DNA of 64,000 nt, taken from contig NZ_CP097269.1 of NCBI RefSeq assembly GCF_028473645.1, positions 3,552,001 through 3,616,000 of the forward strand. Reading direction: 5' to 3'. Shown piece after piece: positions 25,294 to 33,796 of this stretch (position 1 is its first letter; every line of letters starts with the position of its first letter). This DNA comes from Acidovorax sp. GBBC 1281 (GTDB lineage Bacteria; Pseudomonadota; Gammaproteobacteria; Burkholderiales; Burkholderiaceae_C). The notes beneath the pieces were generated by a model. The model was not told where the DNA came from. It ran no database searches and saw only the letters and a program-made list of their open reading frames with translations. The translations under genes and the position numbers were made by a program.

Positions 25294-26772
25294 ATGACAC
25301 ATCCCCCCATCGAATACGGCAGCGTGTGCAGCGGCATCGAGGCGGCAAGCCTCGCATGGCAACCGCTCGGCTGGCACCCCGCCTGGTTCTCGGAGATCGA
25401 TCCGTTCCCGATGGCCGTTCTGGCGCACCGGCACCCTGGCGTTCCCAACCTCGGGGACATGGCGCAGATCGCCGCCGGGGTGCTGGAGGGCACCGTTGCG
25501 GCCCCCGACATCCTCGTCGGCGGCACGCCATGCCAGGCATTCAGCACCGCCGGATCACGCCAAGGTCTCGCGGACCCGCGCGGCGCCCTCACCCTCAAAT
25601 ACACGGAGCTCGCCAATGCCATCGACCAAGCCCGCCAGGCGCAACGCCGGCAACCCGCGGTCATCGTCTGGGAAAACGTCCCGGGCGTCCTGTCCGACCG
25701 TTCCAATGCCTTCGGATGCCTTCTGGGCGCCTTGGCCGGCGAGAGCCGCCCGCTGCAGCCGGCAGGGGGCCGATGGACGCACGCAGGTTGTGTGTCTGGA
25801 CCCCGCCGCCGCATCGCGTGGCGGGTGCTCGACGCACAATATTTCGGCGTGGCCCAACGCCGCAAGCGCGTGTTTCTTGTCGCAAGTGGTCGTACCGGGT
25901 TCGATCCCGCCGCGGTACTTTTTGAGTCCGGTGGCCTGCCTGGGCATCCTTCGCCGGGCAGACCGGCGCGGCAAGAATCTGCCACCGCTGCTGAAATGGG
26001 TGCTGAAGGCGCAGGCCGATTCGACCACGAACTGAACAGCGCCTATGGCAAGGTATCGGTGACCGTCTGCTTCGGTGGCGGACATTTGCGGGGCCCGATC
26101 GACAAGGCGGCATGCCTGACCGCCCGCGGCCACAAATGCGATTTCGAGGTGGAAACCTTCGCGGCGCAATCCGTGGCCGGCAGCATCAGCCACACGCTCG
26201 ATACGGCCAACCGGGGCAAGGGCTGTGGCGAAGACGGAACGGGCAAAGGCGTTCCCATCGTGGTCGCCTGTGCGCCGCAAGCCCTGGCGTTTGCGCAAAA
26301 CAGCCGCAGCGAGGTGCGGCTGGAATCGGGACATGGCCAGATCGCGGGCACGCTCTCGACCGGCGGCGGCGCTCCGGGCCAGGGCCGGCCCGTGATCGCC
26401 AGCATCACGATTCCAGCCGGACACACGGCGGGTGCCATCGCCGACTTGGGAAGTGACCTGTTTCCGACCTTGCGCTCCAGCCGCGGTGGAGGCGACCTCG
26501 GCCACGTCGTGATGCCGAACATCGAGGCGTATTTCCAGTGCACGCTGGAGCCGCCCGAAGGTGGCTGGCTGGACTGGTCGTCATGGCGCGTGCGCCGCCT
26601 CATGCCGATCGAGTGCGAGCGGCTGCAGGGGCTGCCCGACGACTACACGCTGGTGCCGTATCGGGGCAAACCGGCTGCGGATGCACCGCGCTACAAGGCC
26701 ATCGGGAACTCCATGGCCGTTCCCTGCATGGCGTGGCTGGGCCAGCGACTCCACGAAGCCTTGCCTATCTAA
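25294..26772 (+). CDS. C5-cytosine-specific DNA methyltransferase
   Basis: 492 aa from ATG 25294 (AGGAG at 25281). Motif I is GSVCSGIEAASLAW, motif IV GGTPCQAFSTAG with catalytic Cys80, motif VI ENVPGVL, and motif VIII-like QRRKRVFLV. The target-recognition region is long and Gly-rich (about 225-430), and motifs IX-X (RRLMPIECERLQGLPDDYT then YKAIGNSMAVP) close the fold. No restriction enzyme is encoded nearby, so it is an orphan methyltransferase, which in ICEs commonly protects incoming DNA from host restriction. Target sequence unknown. Confidence 0.95.
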   Translation: MTHPPIEYGSVCSGIEAASLAWQPLGWHPAWFSEIDPFPMAVLAHRHPGVPNLGDMAQIAAGVLEGTVAAPDILVGGTPCQAFSTAGSRQGLADPRGALTLKYTELANAIDQARQAQRRQPAVIVWENVPGVLSDRSNAFGCLLGALAGESRPLQPAGGRWTHAGCVSGPRRRIAWRVLDAQYFGVAQRRKRVFLVASGRTGFDPAAVLFESGGLPGHPSPGRPARQESATAAEMGAEGAGRFDHELNSAYGKVSVTVCFGGGHLRGPIDKAACLTARGHKCDFEVETFAAQSVAGSISHTLDTANRGKGCGEDGTGKGVPIVVACAPQALAFAQNSRSEVRLESGHGQIAGTLSTGGGAPGQGRPVIASITIPAGHTAGAIADLGSDLFPTLRSSRGGGDLGHVVMPNIEAYFQCTLEPPEGGWLDWSSWRVRRLMPIECERLQGLPDDYTLVPYRGKPAADAPRYKAIGNSMAVPCMAWLGQRLHEALPI

Positions 26773-26840
26773 AGGGCTGCCCACTGGCACCGTTTGTCGA
26801 ATGACGGCAGGGGCGGCGATGGCCAAGGTGCCGGCGCGCG

Positions 26841-26972
26841 TCGGCTGATGACCTCAGCGACATGCCAGCAGCCCGGGTTCTCAAGGCTGCGACGTGGATT
26901 TTCCACGGGACCCATCCAGTCCGCACCGCATCACGACCGCGGACGCACGCCCTTTCGGCGTCGATGCATTTC
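26841..26972 (+). promoter_or_regulatory. Structured RNA leader, copy A (upstream of GHKL-like gene)
   Basis: Stems in order: P1 GCTGA/TCAGC (26844-26858), conserved CATGCCA, P2 GCAGCC/GGCTGC (26868-26890) around GGGTTCTCAA, P3 CGTGG/CCACG (26893-26907), P4 GTCCGC/GCGGAC (26919-26944) with GCATC in the loop, P5 ACGCC/GGCGT (26947-26961), then GATGCATT. The same order occurs upstream of four other genes (28782, 29807, 32743, 34362) with compensatory base changes in the stems. Confidence 0.8.
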
Positions 26973-27098
26973 GTCCTCGCGCAACGCCTGCGTCCCAAAG
27001 CCATGCCGGGCGCGCGACCTGTTCGGTCACCGCCCCGCGCGCTGCGCAACCCCACCCATCCCTGCGCCGTCGCTGCGCACCCACCATCAGGAGGCCCC

Positions 27099-28664
27099 AT
27101 GGGCACCATTCGTCTTCACAACCATCAGGATTTCCTCATCGCGGCCCTGCGCCAGCAACTCCATCAGGCATCGGACCTCGGCGCTTTGCTCCAGACCGCG
27201 CGGGGCGCGGGTGCCACCCTCATCCGCATCGTGGCCGACAACGCTTCGATCACCCTCTGCGACGACGGTAAAAGCATCGAAGACATGCAGGCGCTGCTCG
27301 ATCTGCCCGATCCCATCGGCGAACACGAAGTGCGGGAACGCGGCAATGCTCCCCTCACGGGCGTGTTGTCTGCGCTGTATTTCGCCACGCATTTGTCGGT
27401 CCATTGCGGCCAGCAAGGGTTCAGCACGCCGACGGACGCCATCATCCGGGGCGAACCGATTGCCGTTCATGCCGCCGCTCCCCGGATCGGCAACGAGTTC
27501 CGCCTCGATGGGGTGGAGTCTCCCCGCCCGGATATGGATCTGCCGCAATGGGTGCGGTCTCATCTGAGGCATTTGTGCCAGGCGTTTCCGGTTCGCGTGA
27601 TCTTCAACGGCGTGGAGGTACCACGGCCTCTGGCCCATCCATCGCTGGCCTGGCGTGAAACGCCGATCGGCCGTGTGCTCCTCGACCTGGACGCCCCGCC
27701 GCATGAGTGGCAGTGCTTTCGCAACGGCTTGCCCATCGGCCCTGCGCCGTCCACCCCCCGCTACCAGGCCGTGCTTTTGCACGATGGCTCGACCACCCGT
27801 CCTCCCGATCCGTGGCACCCTTGCGGTGAAGGAAACGACCATGGGTGCATCCAGGCAACGATCGACCCGGCCTATCGGGCGGCGCTGATCGAAGCCAAGG
27901 CACGGCTTTCCGCCAGCGAGTTCGTCGTCTTGTATTGGGAGGCGTGCCTGGCCTCGTCCCATGCCGATCTTCTCAATGACGTTCCCTTTGCCCCTCGGGC
28001 ATGGTTTCGTGACTGGGACGCCCATCCGCCGGGCTACCAACGCTTCAGGCAGAGCGAGCGCCGCAGCGGTGTCGCACACCGGGACAGTCTGGACACGGAA
28101 GGCGTCTGGCGCATCCATCGCGATGGCGATGAGGACCACGCCGCAGAAGTCTATGTCTGCGCCCGTGGAGGTCTTTTGCTGGAAGAACGCCGCCTCGATC
28201 CGGGGCACTGGTTGTTCCAGCGGATCAGGTCCATCTCCTCAGAGCAGGTTCGGGTCTATCAGGACGCGGTCCTGCACGAAGACATCCAGGCCACGCTCTA
28301 CGAGGACGAGATCGAGCTGGTGCTGGTCCGTGCGCTGAATGTCCGCCTCAACGGCGATCCCGATGCGTATGCGGTGAACGCCGTGCGCAAGGACGGCAAG
28401 CTGGTCCTGACGGAACAGGCCGGCCCGGTCACCCGACTGGTGTCCGACTATGTTTTCGATGGGCGCCACGACGAAGCGGCCGAAGCAACCGACGCGCAGA
28501 CCATTCTCGCGTTCATCGCGGCAGGCAGCGCACAAGGCCCCGCCCGGATCGTCAACGCCGTACTACCGCCATCGCTGCGATACCAACCCAATCCTGGCTT
28601 GGCCGGAGCAACGGTGCATCTGCGATTCGGCCCGGATGGACGGCTGCAGGCGATCGACGCCTGA
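27099..28664 (+). CDS. GHKL/HATPase-like protein of the ICE accessory region
   Basis: 521 aa from ATG 27099 (AGGAGG at 27089). Residues about 12-120 resemble a histidine-kinase/Hsp90/MutL ATP-binding fold: ADNASITLCDDGKSIEDMQALL corresponds to the DNGxG lid motif (the N and DDGKS boxes), followed by NAPLTGVLSALYFA. The remainder has no familiar domain. The gene is a single transcription unit with its own structured leader and a terminator at 28678. Proteins like this are common hypothetical cargo of ICEclc-class elements; biochemical role unknown. I searched for kinase H-box residues and saw none. Confidence 0.75.
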   Translation: MGTIRLHNHQDFLIAALRQQLHQASDLGALLQTARGAGATLIRIVADNASITLCDDGKSIEDMQALLDLPDPIGEHEVRERGNAPLTGVLSALYFATHLSVHCGQQGFSTPTDAIIRGEPIAVHAAAPRIGNEFRLDGVESPRPDMDLPQWVRSHLRHLCQAFPVRVIFNGVEVPRPLAHPSLAWRETPIGRVLLDLDAPPHEWQCFRNGLPIGPAPSTPRYQAVLLHDGSTTRPPDPWHPCGEGNDHGCIQATIDPAYRAALIEAKARLSASEFVVLYWEACLASSHADLLNDVPFAPRAWFRDWDAHPPGYQRFRQSERRSGVAHRDSLDTEGVWRIHRDGDEDHAAEVYVCARGGLLLEERRLDPGHWLFQRIRSISSEQVRVYQDAVLHEDIQATLYEDEIELVLVRALNVRLNGDPDAYAVNAVRKDGKLVLTEQAGPVTRLVSDYVFDGRHDEAAEATDAQTILAFIAAGSAQGPARIVNAVLPPSLRYQPNPGLAGATVHLRFGPDGRLQAIDA

Positions 28665-28677
28665 TCAGCCTTTTCAC

Positions 28678-28703
28678 AACGCCCCTTCGGGGGCGTTCTT
28701 CTT
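28678..28703 (+). terminator. Rho-independent terminator after the GHKL-like gene
   Basis: AACGCCCC-ttcg-GGGGCGTT followed by CTTCTT. The stem is strong and the tetraloop stable, 13 bp after the stop codon. Confidence 0.8.
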
Positions 28704-28781
28704 GCCTGAAACGGGTACGGACCCTGTTCGCATTCCAGTGGGACGGAGCCGCGCCGCACGCCCATGCTGCACCCATGTGTC

Positions 28782-28912
28782 GCTGATGCTTTCAGCACAT
28801 GCCAGCAGTTCCGGTCTCCCAGACTGCGCCGCGGTTTCCACGCGCCGACCGAACCTGTCCGCTCTCGCATCGCCTCCGCGGACGAACACCTCTCAGGTGT
28901 CGATGCTTTTCA
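28782..28912 (+). promoter_or_regulatory. Structured RNA leader, copy B (upstream of higBA)
   Basis: P1 GCTGA/TCAGC (28782-28796), conserved ACATGCCA, P2 GCAGT/ACTGC (28805-28827), P3 CGCGG/CC-CGCG with a bulged A (28830-28844), P4 GTCCGC/GCGGAC (28857-28883) with GCATC in the loop, P5 ACACC/GGTGT (28886-28900), then GATGCTTTT. P2 and P5 differ from copy A by paired substitutions that keep the helix. Confidence 0.78.
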
Positions 28913-28958
28913 TCTGCCAGGCTCCTTGCGGGCCCGTTTTCATGAACAGGAGATTTCC

Positions 28959-29021
28959 ATGCGTTCGATCTTTTCGCACTTGAAAACCGTAAGGCAAAGC
29001 CTTACACTCCGTGCATCATGA
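28959..29021 (+). pseudogene. 20-codon ORF at the end of leader copy B, probable stub of a displaced gene
   Basis: After AGGAG (28949-28953) an ATG opens a 20-codon frame (MRSIFSHLKTVRQSLTLRAS) whose stop overlaps the higB start (ATGA). Placement relative to the RNA leader is like that of the real genes after the other leader copies. I read it as the first codons of a gene whose body was replaced when the higBA cassette entered; alternatively it is a short peptide that couples translation to higB. The higBA promoter lies inside it. Confidence 0.5.
28980..29008 (+). promoter_or_regulatory. higBA promoter with overlapping operator palindrome
   Basis: TTGAAA (28980-28985), 17 bp, then TACACT (29003-29008), 9 bp before the higB ATG, so the transcript would be nearly leaderless. 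The perfect palindrome GTAAGGC-aaa-GCCTTAC (28989-29005) lies in the spacer and overlaps the -10 box, as expected for an operator repressed by HigA or the HigBA complex. Confidence 0.65.
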
Positions 29022-29296
29022 TCCGGAGTTTTCAGCACAAGGGACTGCGGGTCTTGTACCAGCGTGGTGATGCGTCCGGTGTTCGCGCCGATCACGTCCA
29101 ACGTCTGCAACGCCTGCTCGCCTCCCTGGAAGTCGCTCGCGCTCCCAACGACATGGATCGCCCCGGCAACCGGCTGCATCCCTTGAAAGGGAGGCTCAAC
29201 GGCTTCTGGGCGGTCAACGTGTCGGGCAACTGGCGCGTCGTTTTCCGTTTCATCGACTCCGATGTGGAGCTCGTCGATTATCTTGATTATCACTAG
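29018..29296 (+). CDS. higB: HigB-like toxin, RelE/ParE superfamily
   Basis: 92 aa, ATG 29018. It has the family core IRSFQHKGLRVLYQRGD and RPGNRLHPLKGRLNGFWAV, then SGNWRVVFRF and a C-terminal DVELVDYLDYH. HigB toxins are ribosome-dependent mRNA endonucleases. The antitoxin follows 9 bp downstream, the reverse order (toxin first) typical of higBA. It should stabilise the ICE by post-segregational killing. It is controlled by the promoter/operator at 28980-29008. Confidence 0.94.
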   Translation: MIRSFQHKGLRVLYQRGDASGVRADHVQRLQRLLASLEVARAPNDMDRPGNRLHPLKGRLNGFWAVNVSGNWRVVFRFIDSDVELVDYLDYH

Positions 29297-29305
29297 GAGG
29301 CCCTG

Positions 29306-29590
29306 ATGCCCATGCACAACCCTCCCCATCCGGGAGAAGCCCTGCGCGAAGACGTGATGCCGGCCATCAAAATGAGCGTTTCGGCGCTGGCCCGGCACAT
29401 CGGCTACTCGCGCGGCCAACTGTCCACGGTCCTGAACGGGCACGCGGCGATTTCCGCCGACCTGGCCCACCGCCTCGAACTCGCCGGCCTCGGCAGCGCA
29501 CGCCAGTATCTGGCCGAACAGGCGGCCTACGATCTTTGGCAAGCGGAACACCGGGAGCACCCTCCCATCCTGCGCCTGCGGTTCGCCTAA
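29306..29590 (+). CDS. higA: HigA-like antitoxin
   Basis: 94 aa, ATG 29306. It is an XRE-type helix-turn-helix of the HigA/VapI type: HPGEALREDVMPAIKMSVSA (about 8-27), LARHIGYSRGQLSTVLNGHA (about 28-47) and ISADLAHRLELAGLGSARQY. It neutralises HigB and represses its own operon by binding the palindrome upstream of higB. A strong terminator follows at 29623. Confidence 0.94.
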   Translation: MPMHNPPHPGEALREDVMPAIKMSVSALARHIGYSRGQLSTVLNGHAAISADLAHRLELAGLGSARQYLAEQAAYDLWQAEHREHPPILRLRFA

Positions 29591-29622
29591 GCCCTCGACA
29601 CACCCAATACCCCTCCCCCCTT

Positions 29623-29648
29623 AGCCCCGCCATCGCGGGGCTTTTTTT
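29623..29648 (+). terminator. Rho-independent terminator after higBA
   Basis: AGCCCCGC-catc-GCGGGGCT followed by six T's, 33 bp after the higA stop. Confidence 0.9.
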
Positions 29649-29806
29649 CGACCTGGTTTTTGGCGAACCGGGAAATCGGCCCATGAATCGGGGCACTGAA
29701 GGGCTCGCGTGATGCACCCCGGCACCACGCCAGAAAACGGTGTGCCGCCGTTTCCCATTGCCCGTCGCGATTCGATGCGCCCCGCCGCACATTGCCGCAT
29801 GCGTTG

Positions 29807-29935
29807 CCGACCGTCGTCGGTGCCATGCCCAGGCAGTTCGGGTCTTCAAGGCTGCTCGGTGGCTCTGCCACCCAGACCCTCCAGTCCGCCCCGCATCGTC
29901 CTGCGGACGAGCGCCGTCCCGGCGCAGATGCTTTG
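29807..29935 (+). promoter_or_regulatory. Structured RNA leader, copy C
   Basis: P1 CCGAC/GTCGG (29807-29820), conserved CCATGCCCAG, P2 GCAG/CTGC (29833-29855) enclosing GGGTCTTCAAG, P3 GGTGGC/GCCACC (29858-29872), P4 GTCCGC/GCGGAC (29884-29908) with GCATC in the loop, P5 GCGCC/GGCGC (29911-29925), then GATGCTTT. P1, P3 and P5 have completely different bases from copies A and B yet still pair. Confidence 0.82.
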
Positions 29936-30003
29936 TTCCACCCCCCGCGGAAGTTTCACGCCCGCAGGGACGTGGCGCTTTCCGCTCTTTCAAGGAGAAA
30001 CCC

Positions 30004-30255
30004 ATGTCCCAAGCATTGCTCGACCAGACCTTGAGCATCGCCCAGGCCAAGGCCCAGTCCATCGGGTATCTGGCTTTGACCTATGTGAACAAGCGCCTCC
30101 CACTGGAGGTGCGCCACAGCGCCGCCGGCCACTACATCGGCACGGGCGACGCGGACGGCAATGTGTCCAGAGAGTCCTGCGCGTATTTCCGGTCCTATGA
30201 CGCGGCGCAGGCCGCCCTCAAGACGGGCCGCTGGCAACAGCGCACCCATCCATGA
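30004..30255 (+). CDS. Small hypothetical ICE protein
   Basis: 83 aa, ATG 30004 with AAGGAG at 29991-29996, following RNA leader copy C. I recognise no domain. The sequence is soluble and mixed alpha/beta, with LPLEVRHSAAGHYIGTGDAD in the middle and ESCAYFRSYDAAQAALKTGR at the end, which suggests a short beta-sheet domain. It is probably co-transcribed with the next gene, 27 bp downstream. Confidence 0.75.
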   Translation: MSQALLDQTLSIAQAKAQSIGYLALTYVNKRLPLEVRHSAAGHYIGTGDADGNVSRESCAYFRSYDAAQAALKTGRWQQRTHP

Positions 30256-30282
30256 ACCTTCCCCGACCCCAGGAGAATTTCC

Positions 30283-30675
30283 ATGTCCTTGCCACTGGCC
30301 CCCGATGCCACCGATTACATCTCACTGGAGGATGCCCACTTCATCCAGGCTCCCGAGGCATTCTTTCGGGCCTGGAAGCGTGGCGCACAGATCGCTGGTG
30401 CCGAATGGTTCGGCGATGGCACCCATGAAGGGTGGTTGCGCGCCCACAGCAAATGGGACTTGAAGCCCCGGTTGTTGGTGGTCAACGACGCCCTTGGCGT
30501 CCTCAGCGGCGGCGAGAAGATTTTCCTCTCGGCGATGGTGAGCTTCTACAACGCCCGTGAGGGCGGTGCGATGCTCAAGCGCTCCGGCTTTCTGGGCTTT
30601 GCCGACCTGGGCGGCCTCGATCTGGAACGCCGCAAGGTCATCACCGACCTGGCGCTGAACTACTCCGGCTGGTGA
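30283..30675 (+). CDS. Hypothetical ICE protein, 130 aa
   Basis: ATG 30283, AGGAG eight bases upstream. No known domain recognised. Motifs that may help identification are FFRAWKRGAQIAGAEWFGDG, NDALGVLSGGEKIFLSAMVS and GFADLGGLDLERRKVITDLA. It is predicted soluble and mainly helical. No terminator separates it from the 83-aa gene, so the two may be a pair; the next gene has its own leader. Confidence 0.78.
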   Translation: MSLPLAPDATDYISLEDAHFIQAPEAFFRAWKRGAQIAGAEWFGDGTHEGWLRAHSKWDLKPRLLVVNDALGVLSGGEKIFLSAMVSFYNAREGGAMLKRSGFLGFADLGGLDLERRKVITDLALNYSGW

Positions 30676-30773
30676 GCCACCGCGCCGCCATCCTTCATTT
30701 CATCTTCATCCCTTCGGGACACGCGTCCCGGATGGGGCCGTGTCCTCGTCATTTTTCTTCACAAGGAGCAACC

Positions 30774-31484
30774 ATGGCCCCCCAGGACAATCCCTTCCTG
30801 CGCGGTTACCAGAACCTGCGCGTCAGCCGCATCCTGTGCATCACCTGCAGCGATGACCATCCTCCCCTCTGGAGGCCCCTTCATCCCAGCCAGGTGCATC
30901 TGACCGATGAGCAGGTCATTCAATCCCACTGTCGTGTGGGCCGCGATTTCGCCATCGTCTTGCAAGGCAACACGACCGACGTGGAGCGGGCATGGCCCGC
31001 ACTGGAAGGCATCGTGCGCTTCGTGTCCTATTCGGTCGTCGGCGACGACTTCGGCCAACCGGTTCACGTGGGCGATGCCTACTCTTTGGAAGCGGCGCGC
31101 GAGGTGATGCGGCGCCTGACGTTCGAGACCGGCTTGTACAGCCGGTGCTGGGAAATCAGCTGCGCGCACCTCAGCGAGGCGGCCTACCGGCATCTCGAAG
31201 CGCTCGCGGACTCCCGCGAGTCCCGTGATTCGATCATCGCAGCATTTCGCATCCCCGGCAGCCCGGCGATCGGGATCAAACTGATCGCCACCCCATGGAC
31301 CGATGCCAACCTGCATTCCATTTTCGGCCTGAGCGCGCACCAACTGCGGCAGGAACACATCGCACAAGGCATGCCCCCCTCGCTGGCGGACGTACTCCAC
31401 CTTGCCGGTCAGGCCGATGTGCGCATGCTGGTCTTCGACGCCGATGCGCGCCGCCTCGATGGCCTCGCCGTCCACGACACCTGA
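30774..31484 (+). CDS. Hypothetical ICE protein, 236 aa
   Basis: ATG 30774 with AAGGAGC upstream. The 98-bp leader contains a different hairpin (GGACACG...CGTGTCC, about 30717-30745), not the shared RNA motif. No known domain; features include RILCITCSDDHPPLW, ALEGIVRFVSYSVVGDDFGQ, EAAREVMRRLTFETGLYSRC and HQLRQEHIAQGMPPSLADVL. It is soluble, without a signal or membrane segment, and a strong terminator follows. Confidence 0.78.
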   Translation: MAPQDNPFLRGYQNLRVSRILCITCSDDHPPLWRPLHPSQVHLTDEQVIQSHCRVGRDFAIVLQGNTTDVERAWPALEGIVRFVSYSVVGDDFGQPVHVGDAYSLEAAREVMRRLTFETGLYSRCWEISCAHLSEAAYRHLEALADSRESRDSIIAAFRIPGSPAIGIKLIATPWTDANLHSIFGLSAHQLRQEHIAQGMPPSLADVLHLAGQADVRMLVFDADARRLDGLAVHDT

Positions 31485-31494
31485 CACCTTCCCA

Positions 31495-31519
31495 AGCCCC
31501 TCACGGGGCTCTTTTTTTT
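31495..31519 (+). terminator. Rho-independent terminator
   Basis: AGCCCC-tcac-GGGGCT, then C and eight T's, 10 bp after the stop at 31484. Confidence 0.9.
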
Positions 31520-31614
31520 GGCGGAGCGTTGCGATTGCCATCGGGATCGCCATACTGCCGGCTCTCCACCTTGATGCATCCCGTCCCTCCAAGAAACCAG
31601 CCCGATCCCGCCCC

Positions 31615-32631
31615 ATGTCCCAGCCCTACCCGCCGGCACAACGCTTGCAGCGTGACGACACCCCACTGCACCAGGCGGTTCGCTCGCTGGTCTCGGCCAA
31701 GGACGATCTGGATGCCGCCCTCCGCTCGCCGGTCCTGTCACCCTTGCTTCCCGCGCAACTGGCCAACGCGGCGGCGTCGGCCATCAGCGTATCGGGGTTC
31801 GTCCACGCGGTCGTGCCGTTCCTGGACCACACAAAAGCTGAGGACCGCGAACGCGCACGGGTTCTGATCGACCGGCTGCTGGGGGAATCCTGGCGCTGGC
31901 GCGAACCCTATAAAGCCAATCCATCGGCTGAAGAGCTGACACGCCATCTGCTGGACGATGCACGCTCCCACGATGGCGACCCCGACCTCGCCATCGTCTT
32001 CGCGGTGGTGCCGCTGGGATTGTTCTTTGCCCATGAAGGCAAGAACCGGGTCCAATTCCTGCGCTCGCGCGGTGCCACCGACATGCCCGCCAGAATCACC
32101 CCGCTGGACTACCCCGATGCCCACAGGCTGGCGCTCTACCGCTTGCGGGTCGTTGATCGGATCGAACATTGGTGCGTACTGGACCGGCGGTGGGCACAGG
32201 CCCTGCCGCTGGCCCACCTCACCGAGCGCCTGCTGGTCGCCTACGGGGTCGCGCACCCAGCGGCATGGCCTGCCGATCTGCCCGCACCGGACGCCGCCGC
32301 ACGGGCGATGCTTCGGCTTCCACCTGATGACGACCATCAACCGATCGACCTGGACCTGCTGCGCCAGCGGCTCCATGCGCAGGCCACGCGGGAAGACTTC
32401 ACGAACGCCAGCCTCGGCGAACTCGCGATCGCCGGCATGATCCGGCCCCGCTGGCGTTGGATCGGGGCCGCAGGCGCCCTGCTGCTGGCCGCTTACCTGC
32501 TGAGCCTGGCGGTGCCCTCGCCATGGGACCAATGGCTGTACATCGGGGCCACCGCAACGCTGTACGGGGCCTGGGCGACGCTGGCCCTTCCATGGGTGCG
32601 AACGCGACGCCGGCATCTGGACCGCCAATGA
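31615..32631 (+). CDS. Hypothetical membrane-anchored ICE protein
   Basis: 338 aa from ATG 31615 (MSQPYPPAQRLQRDD); frames open further upstream but the preceding terminator at 31495-31519 rules out an earlier start. Residues 1-270 are soluble and helical, including WCVLDRRWAQALPLAHLTER. Two C-terminal hydrophobic helices (about 280-300 WIGAAGALLLAAYLLSLAV and 308-328) would anchor it in the inner membrane, tail inside. No domain recognised and no obvious ribosome-binding site, so expression may be weak or the start could be slightly different. Confidence 0.72.
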   Translation: MSQPYPPAQRLQRDDTPLHQAVRSLVSAKDDLDAALRSPVLSPLLPAQLANAAASAISVSGFVHAVVPFLDHTKAEDRERARVLIDRLLGESWRWREPYKANPSAEELTRHLLDDARSHDGDPDLAIVFAVVPLGLFFAHEGKNRVQFLRSRGATDMPARITPLDYPDAHRLALYRLRVVDRIEHWCVLDRRWAQALPLAHLTERLLVAYGVAHPAAWPADLPAPDAAARAMLRLPPDDDHQPIDLDLLRQRLHAQATREDFTNASLGELAIAGMIRPRWRWIGAAGALLLAAYLLSLAVPSPWDQWLYIGATATLYGAWATLALPWVRTRRRHLDRQ

Positions 32632-32742
32632 TGTGACCGGGACCACCGCGCTGGTGTGCCAAGCGTGGTGTTTGGGGACAGAACTCCGATCGCATTGAGG
32701 CGGGCCAAAGCGCGTGGCCTCGGCCAAGCTGCCACCGTGTTC

Positions 32743-32851
32743 GCTGGCGTTGCCGGCAAGCATCCCAGGCAGCCAAGACCCTGAAGGCTGCGGTGCGGTT
32801 TCCGCACAGGTTGTCACCGTCCCCAGGCGCTCCGCGCCATGTCACTCAACC
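32743..32851 (+). promoter_or_regulatory. Structured RNA leader, copy D (variant 3' half)
   Basis: P1 GCTGGC/GCCGGC with one G-U pair (32743-32757), conserved CATCCCAG, P2 GCAGCC/GGCTGC (32769-32791), P3 GTGCGG/CCGCAC (32793-32807). Instead of the usual P4 and P5, GGTTG/CAACC (32809-32851) encloses GGCGC-tcc-GCGCC (32826-32838). The 5' half matches the other copies, so it is a diverged member. Confidence 0.68.
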
Positions 32852-32911
32852 CACAAGGGATCACCTCCCTTGCGGGAGGGCGACCCTTGGTTTTCCTCAA
32901 GGAGTTCCCCA

Positions 32912-33712
32912 ATGGATCATCAAGCCATCCGTGCGCAACTGCCCTCCCTGGTCGCAGGCCATGTTCCGCGCAACATCCGGTCTTTCAAATTCCGCATCCA
33001 TGACGACCAGCCACAGACGTCCGGACTGGGCTTTTCCATCGATCCCAAGCCCTTCGAAGGCACGGTGATCGCCACGACCGCCGAGGCCATCGTCGTCAAG
33101 ACAGGACGAGCGGAGTTCGCGGTACTGGATCGCCACCTTGTGACACAGGTGCCGGATGAAGGCATCAAGGTGCATGTGCGGCCCTATGCACGCCATCGGT
33201 TCGACGGCCTGCGCGCGGACACCCCCGAGGAGCGAACCGAGTTCACGTCCGACGGCATGCCCTACACCGTGCAAACCCACGTCCTCGGATCGGCACCCGC
33301 CAAGTTGCCGATCCCGCAACCCCGTTGCCCCCAACTGCAGGAACTGGTGCATCAAATGGAAGCGCTGCCCGCGCCCGATGGCTTTCGGCGCATCACGCAT
33401 TTGCTGGTGGACGCCGGAGCCCGGGATTTCCGCTGGGTCGATCCGCTGGACGCCGACATCATCCGAACCCCGCCTGCGATCAGTTTCAGCGTGGACAACG
33501 CCAAGTTCCAAGGCCGGGTCACGGTGCTCTATGAGCGGGCCGATGACCTCTATGCCGTGGAGCTGCACCGCGATGAAGAAATCGTTCAGCGGGTGGACTC
33601 GGTGTTCTTCGACACGCTCGGAGAAACGCTGGAGCGACTGATCGACGACGGTGCCTGGCGCCGCATCCAGGTGGACATCCTGCCCGGTGCGCGCAAGCGG
33701 GCCCGGCACTGA
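32912..33712 (+). CDS. Hypothetical ICE protein, 266 aa
   Basis: ATG 32912 with AAGGAG at 32899-32904, downstream of RNA leader copy D. No known domain. Beta-rich segments SFKFRIHDDQPQTSGLGFSI, GTVIATTAEAIVVKTGRAEF and AISFSVDNAKFQGRVTVLYE suggest two similar sheet modules. The C-terminus is basic (GARKRARH). A terminator follows, so it is a single-gene unit. It is a typical conserved hypothetical of this ICE class. Confidence 0.8.
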   Translation: MDHQAIRAQLPSLVAGHVPRNIRSFKFRIHDDQPQTSGLGFSIDPKPFEGTVIATTAEAIVVKTGRAEFAVLDRHLVTQVPDEGIKVHVRPYARHRFDGLRADTPEERTEFTSDGMPYTVQTHVLGSAPAKLPIPQPRCPQLQELVHQMEALPAPDGFRRITHLLVDAGARDFRWVDPLDADIIRTPPAISFSVDNAKFQGRVTVLYERADDLYAVELHRDEEIVQRVDSVFFDTLGETLERLIDDGAWRRIQVDILPGARKRARH

Positions 33713-33745
33713 TCCACCGGACGGTATTCCCGCCTCCAAAACGAC

Positions 33746-33775
33746 TTCCCGCCCTCGCGGCGGGAGGTTTCTTTT
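33746..33775 (+). terminator. Rho-independent terminator
   Basis: TTCCCGCC-ctcgc-GGCGGGAG followed by GTTTCTTTT. It also lies in the 84-bp leader of the next gene, so it could attenuate that gene. Confidence 0.75.
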
Positions 33776-33796
33776 CAACCCCTGGAGACAACCCCC

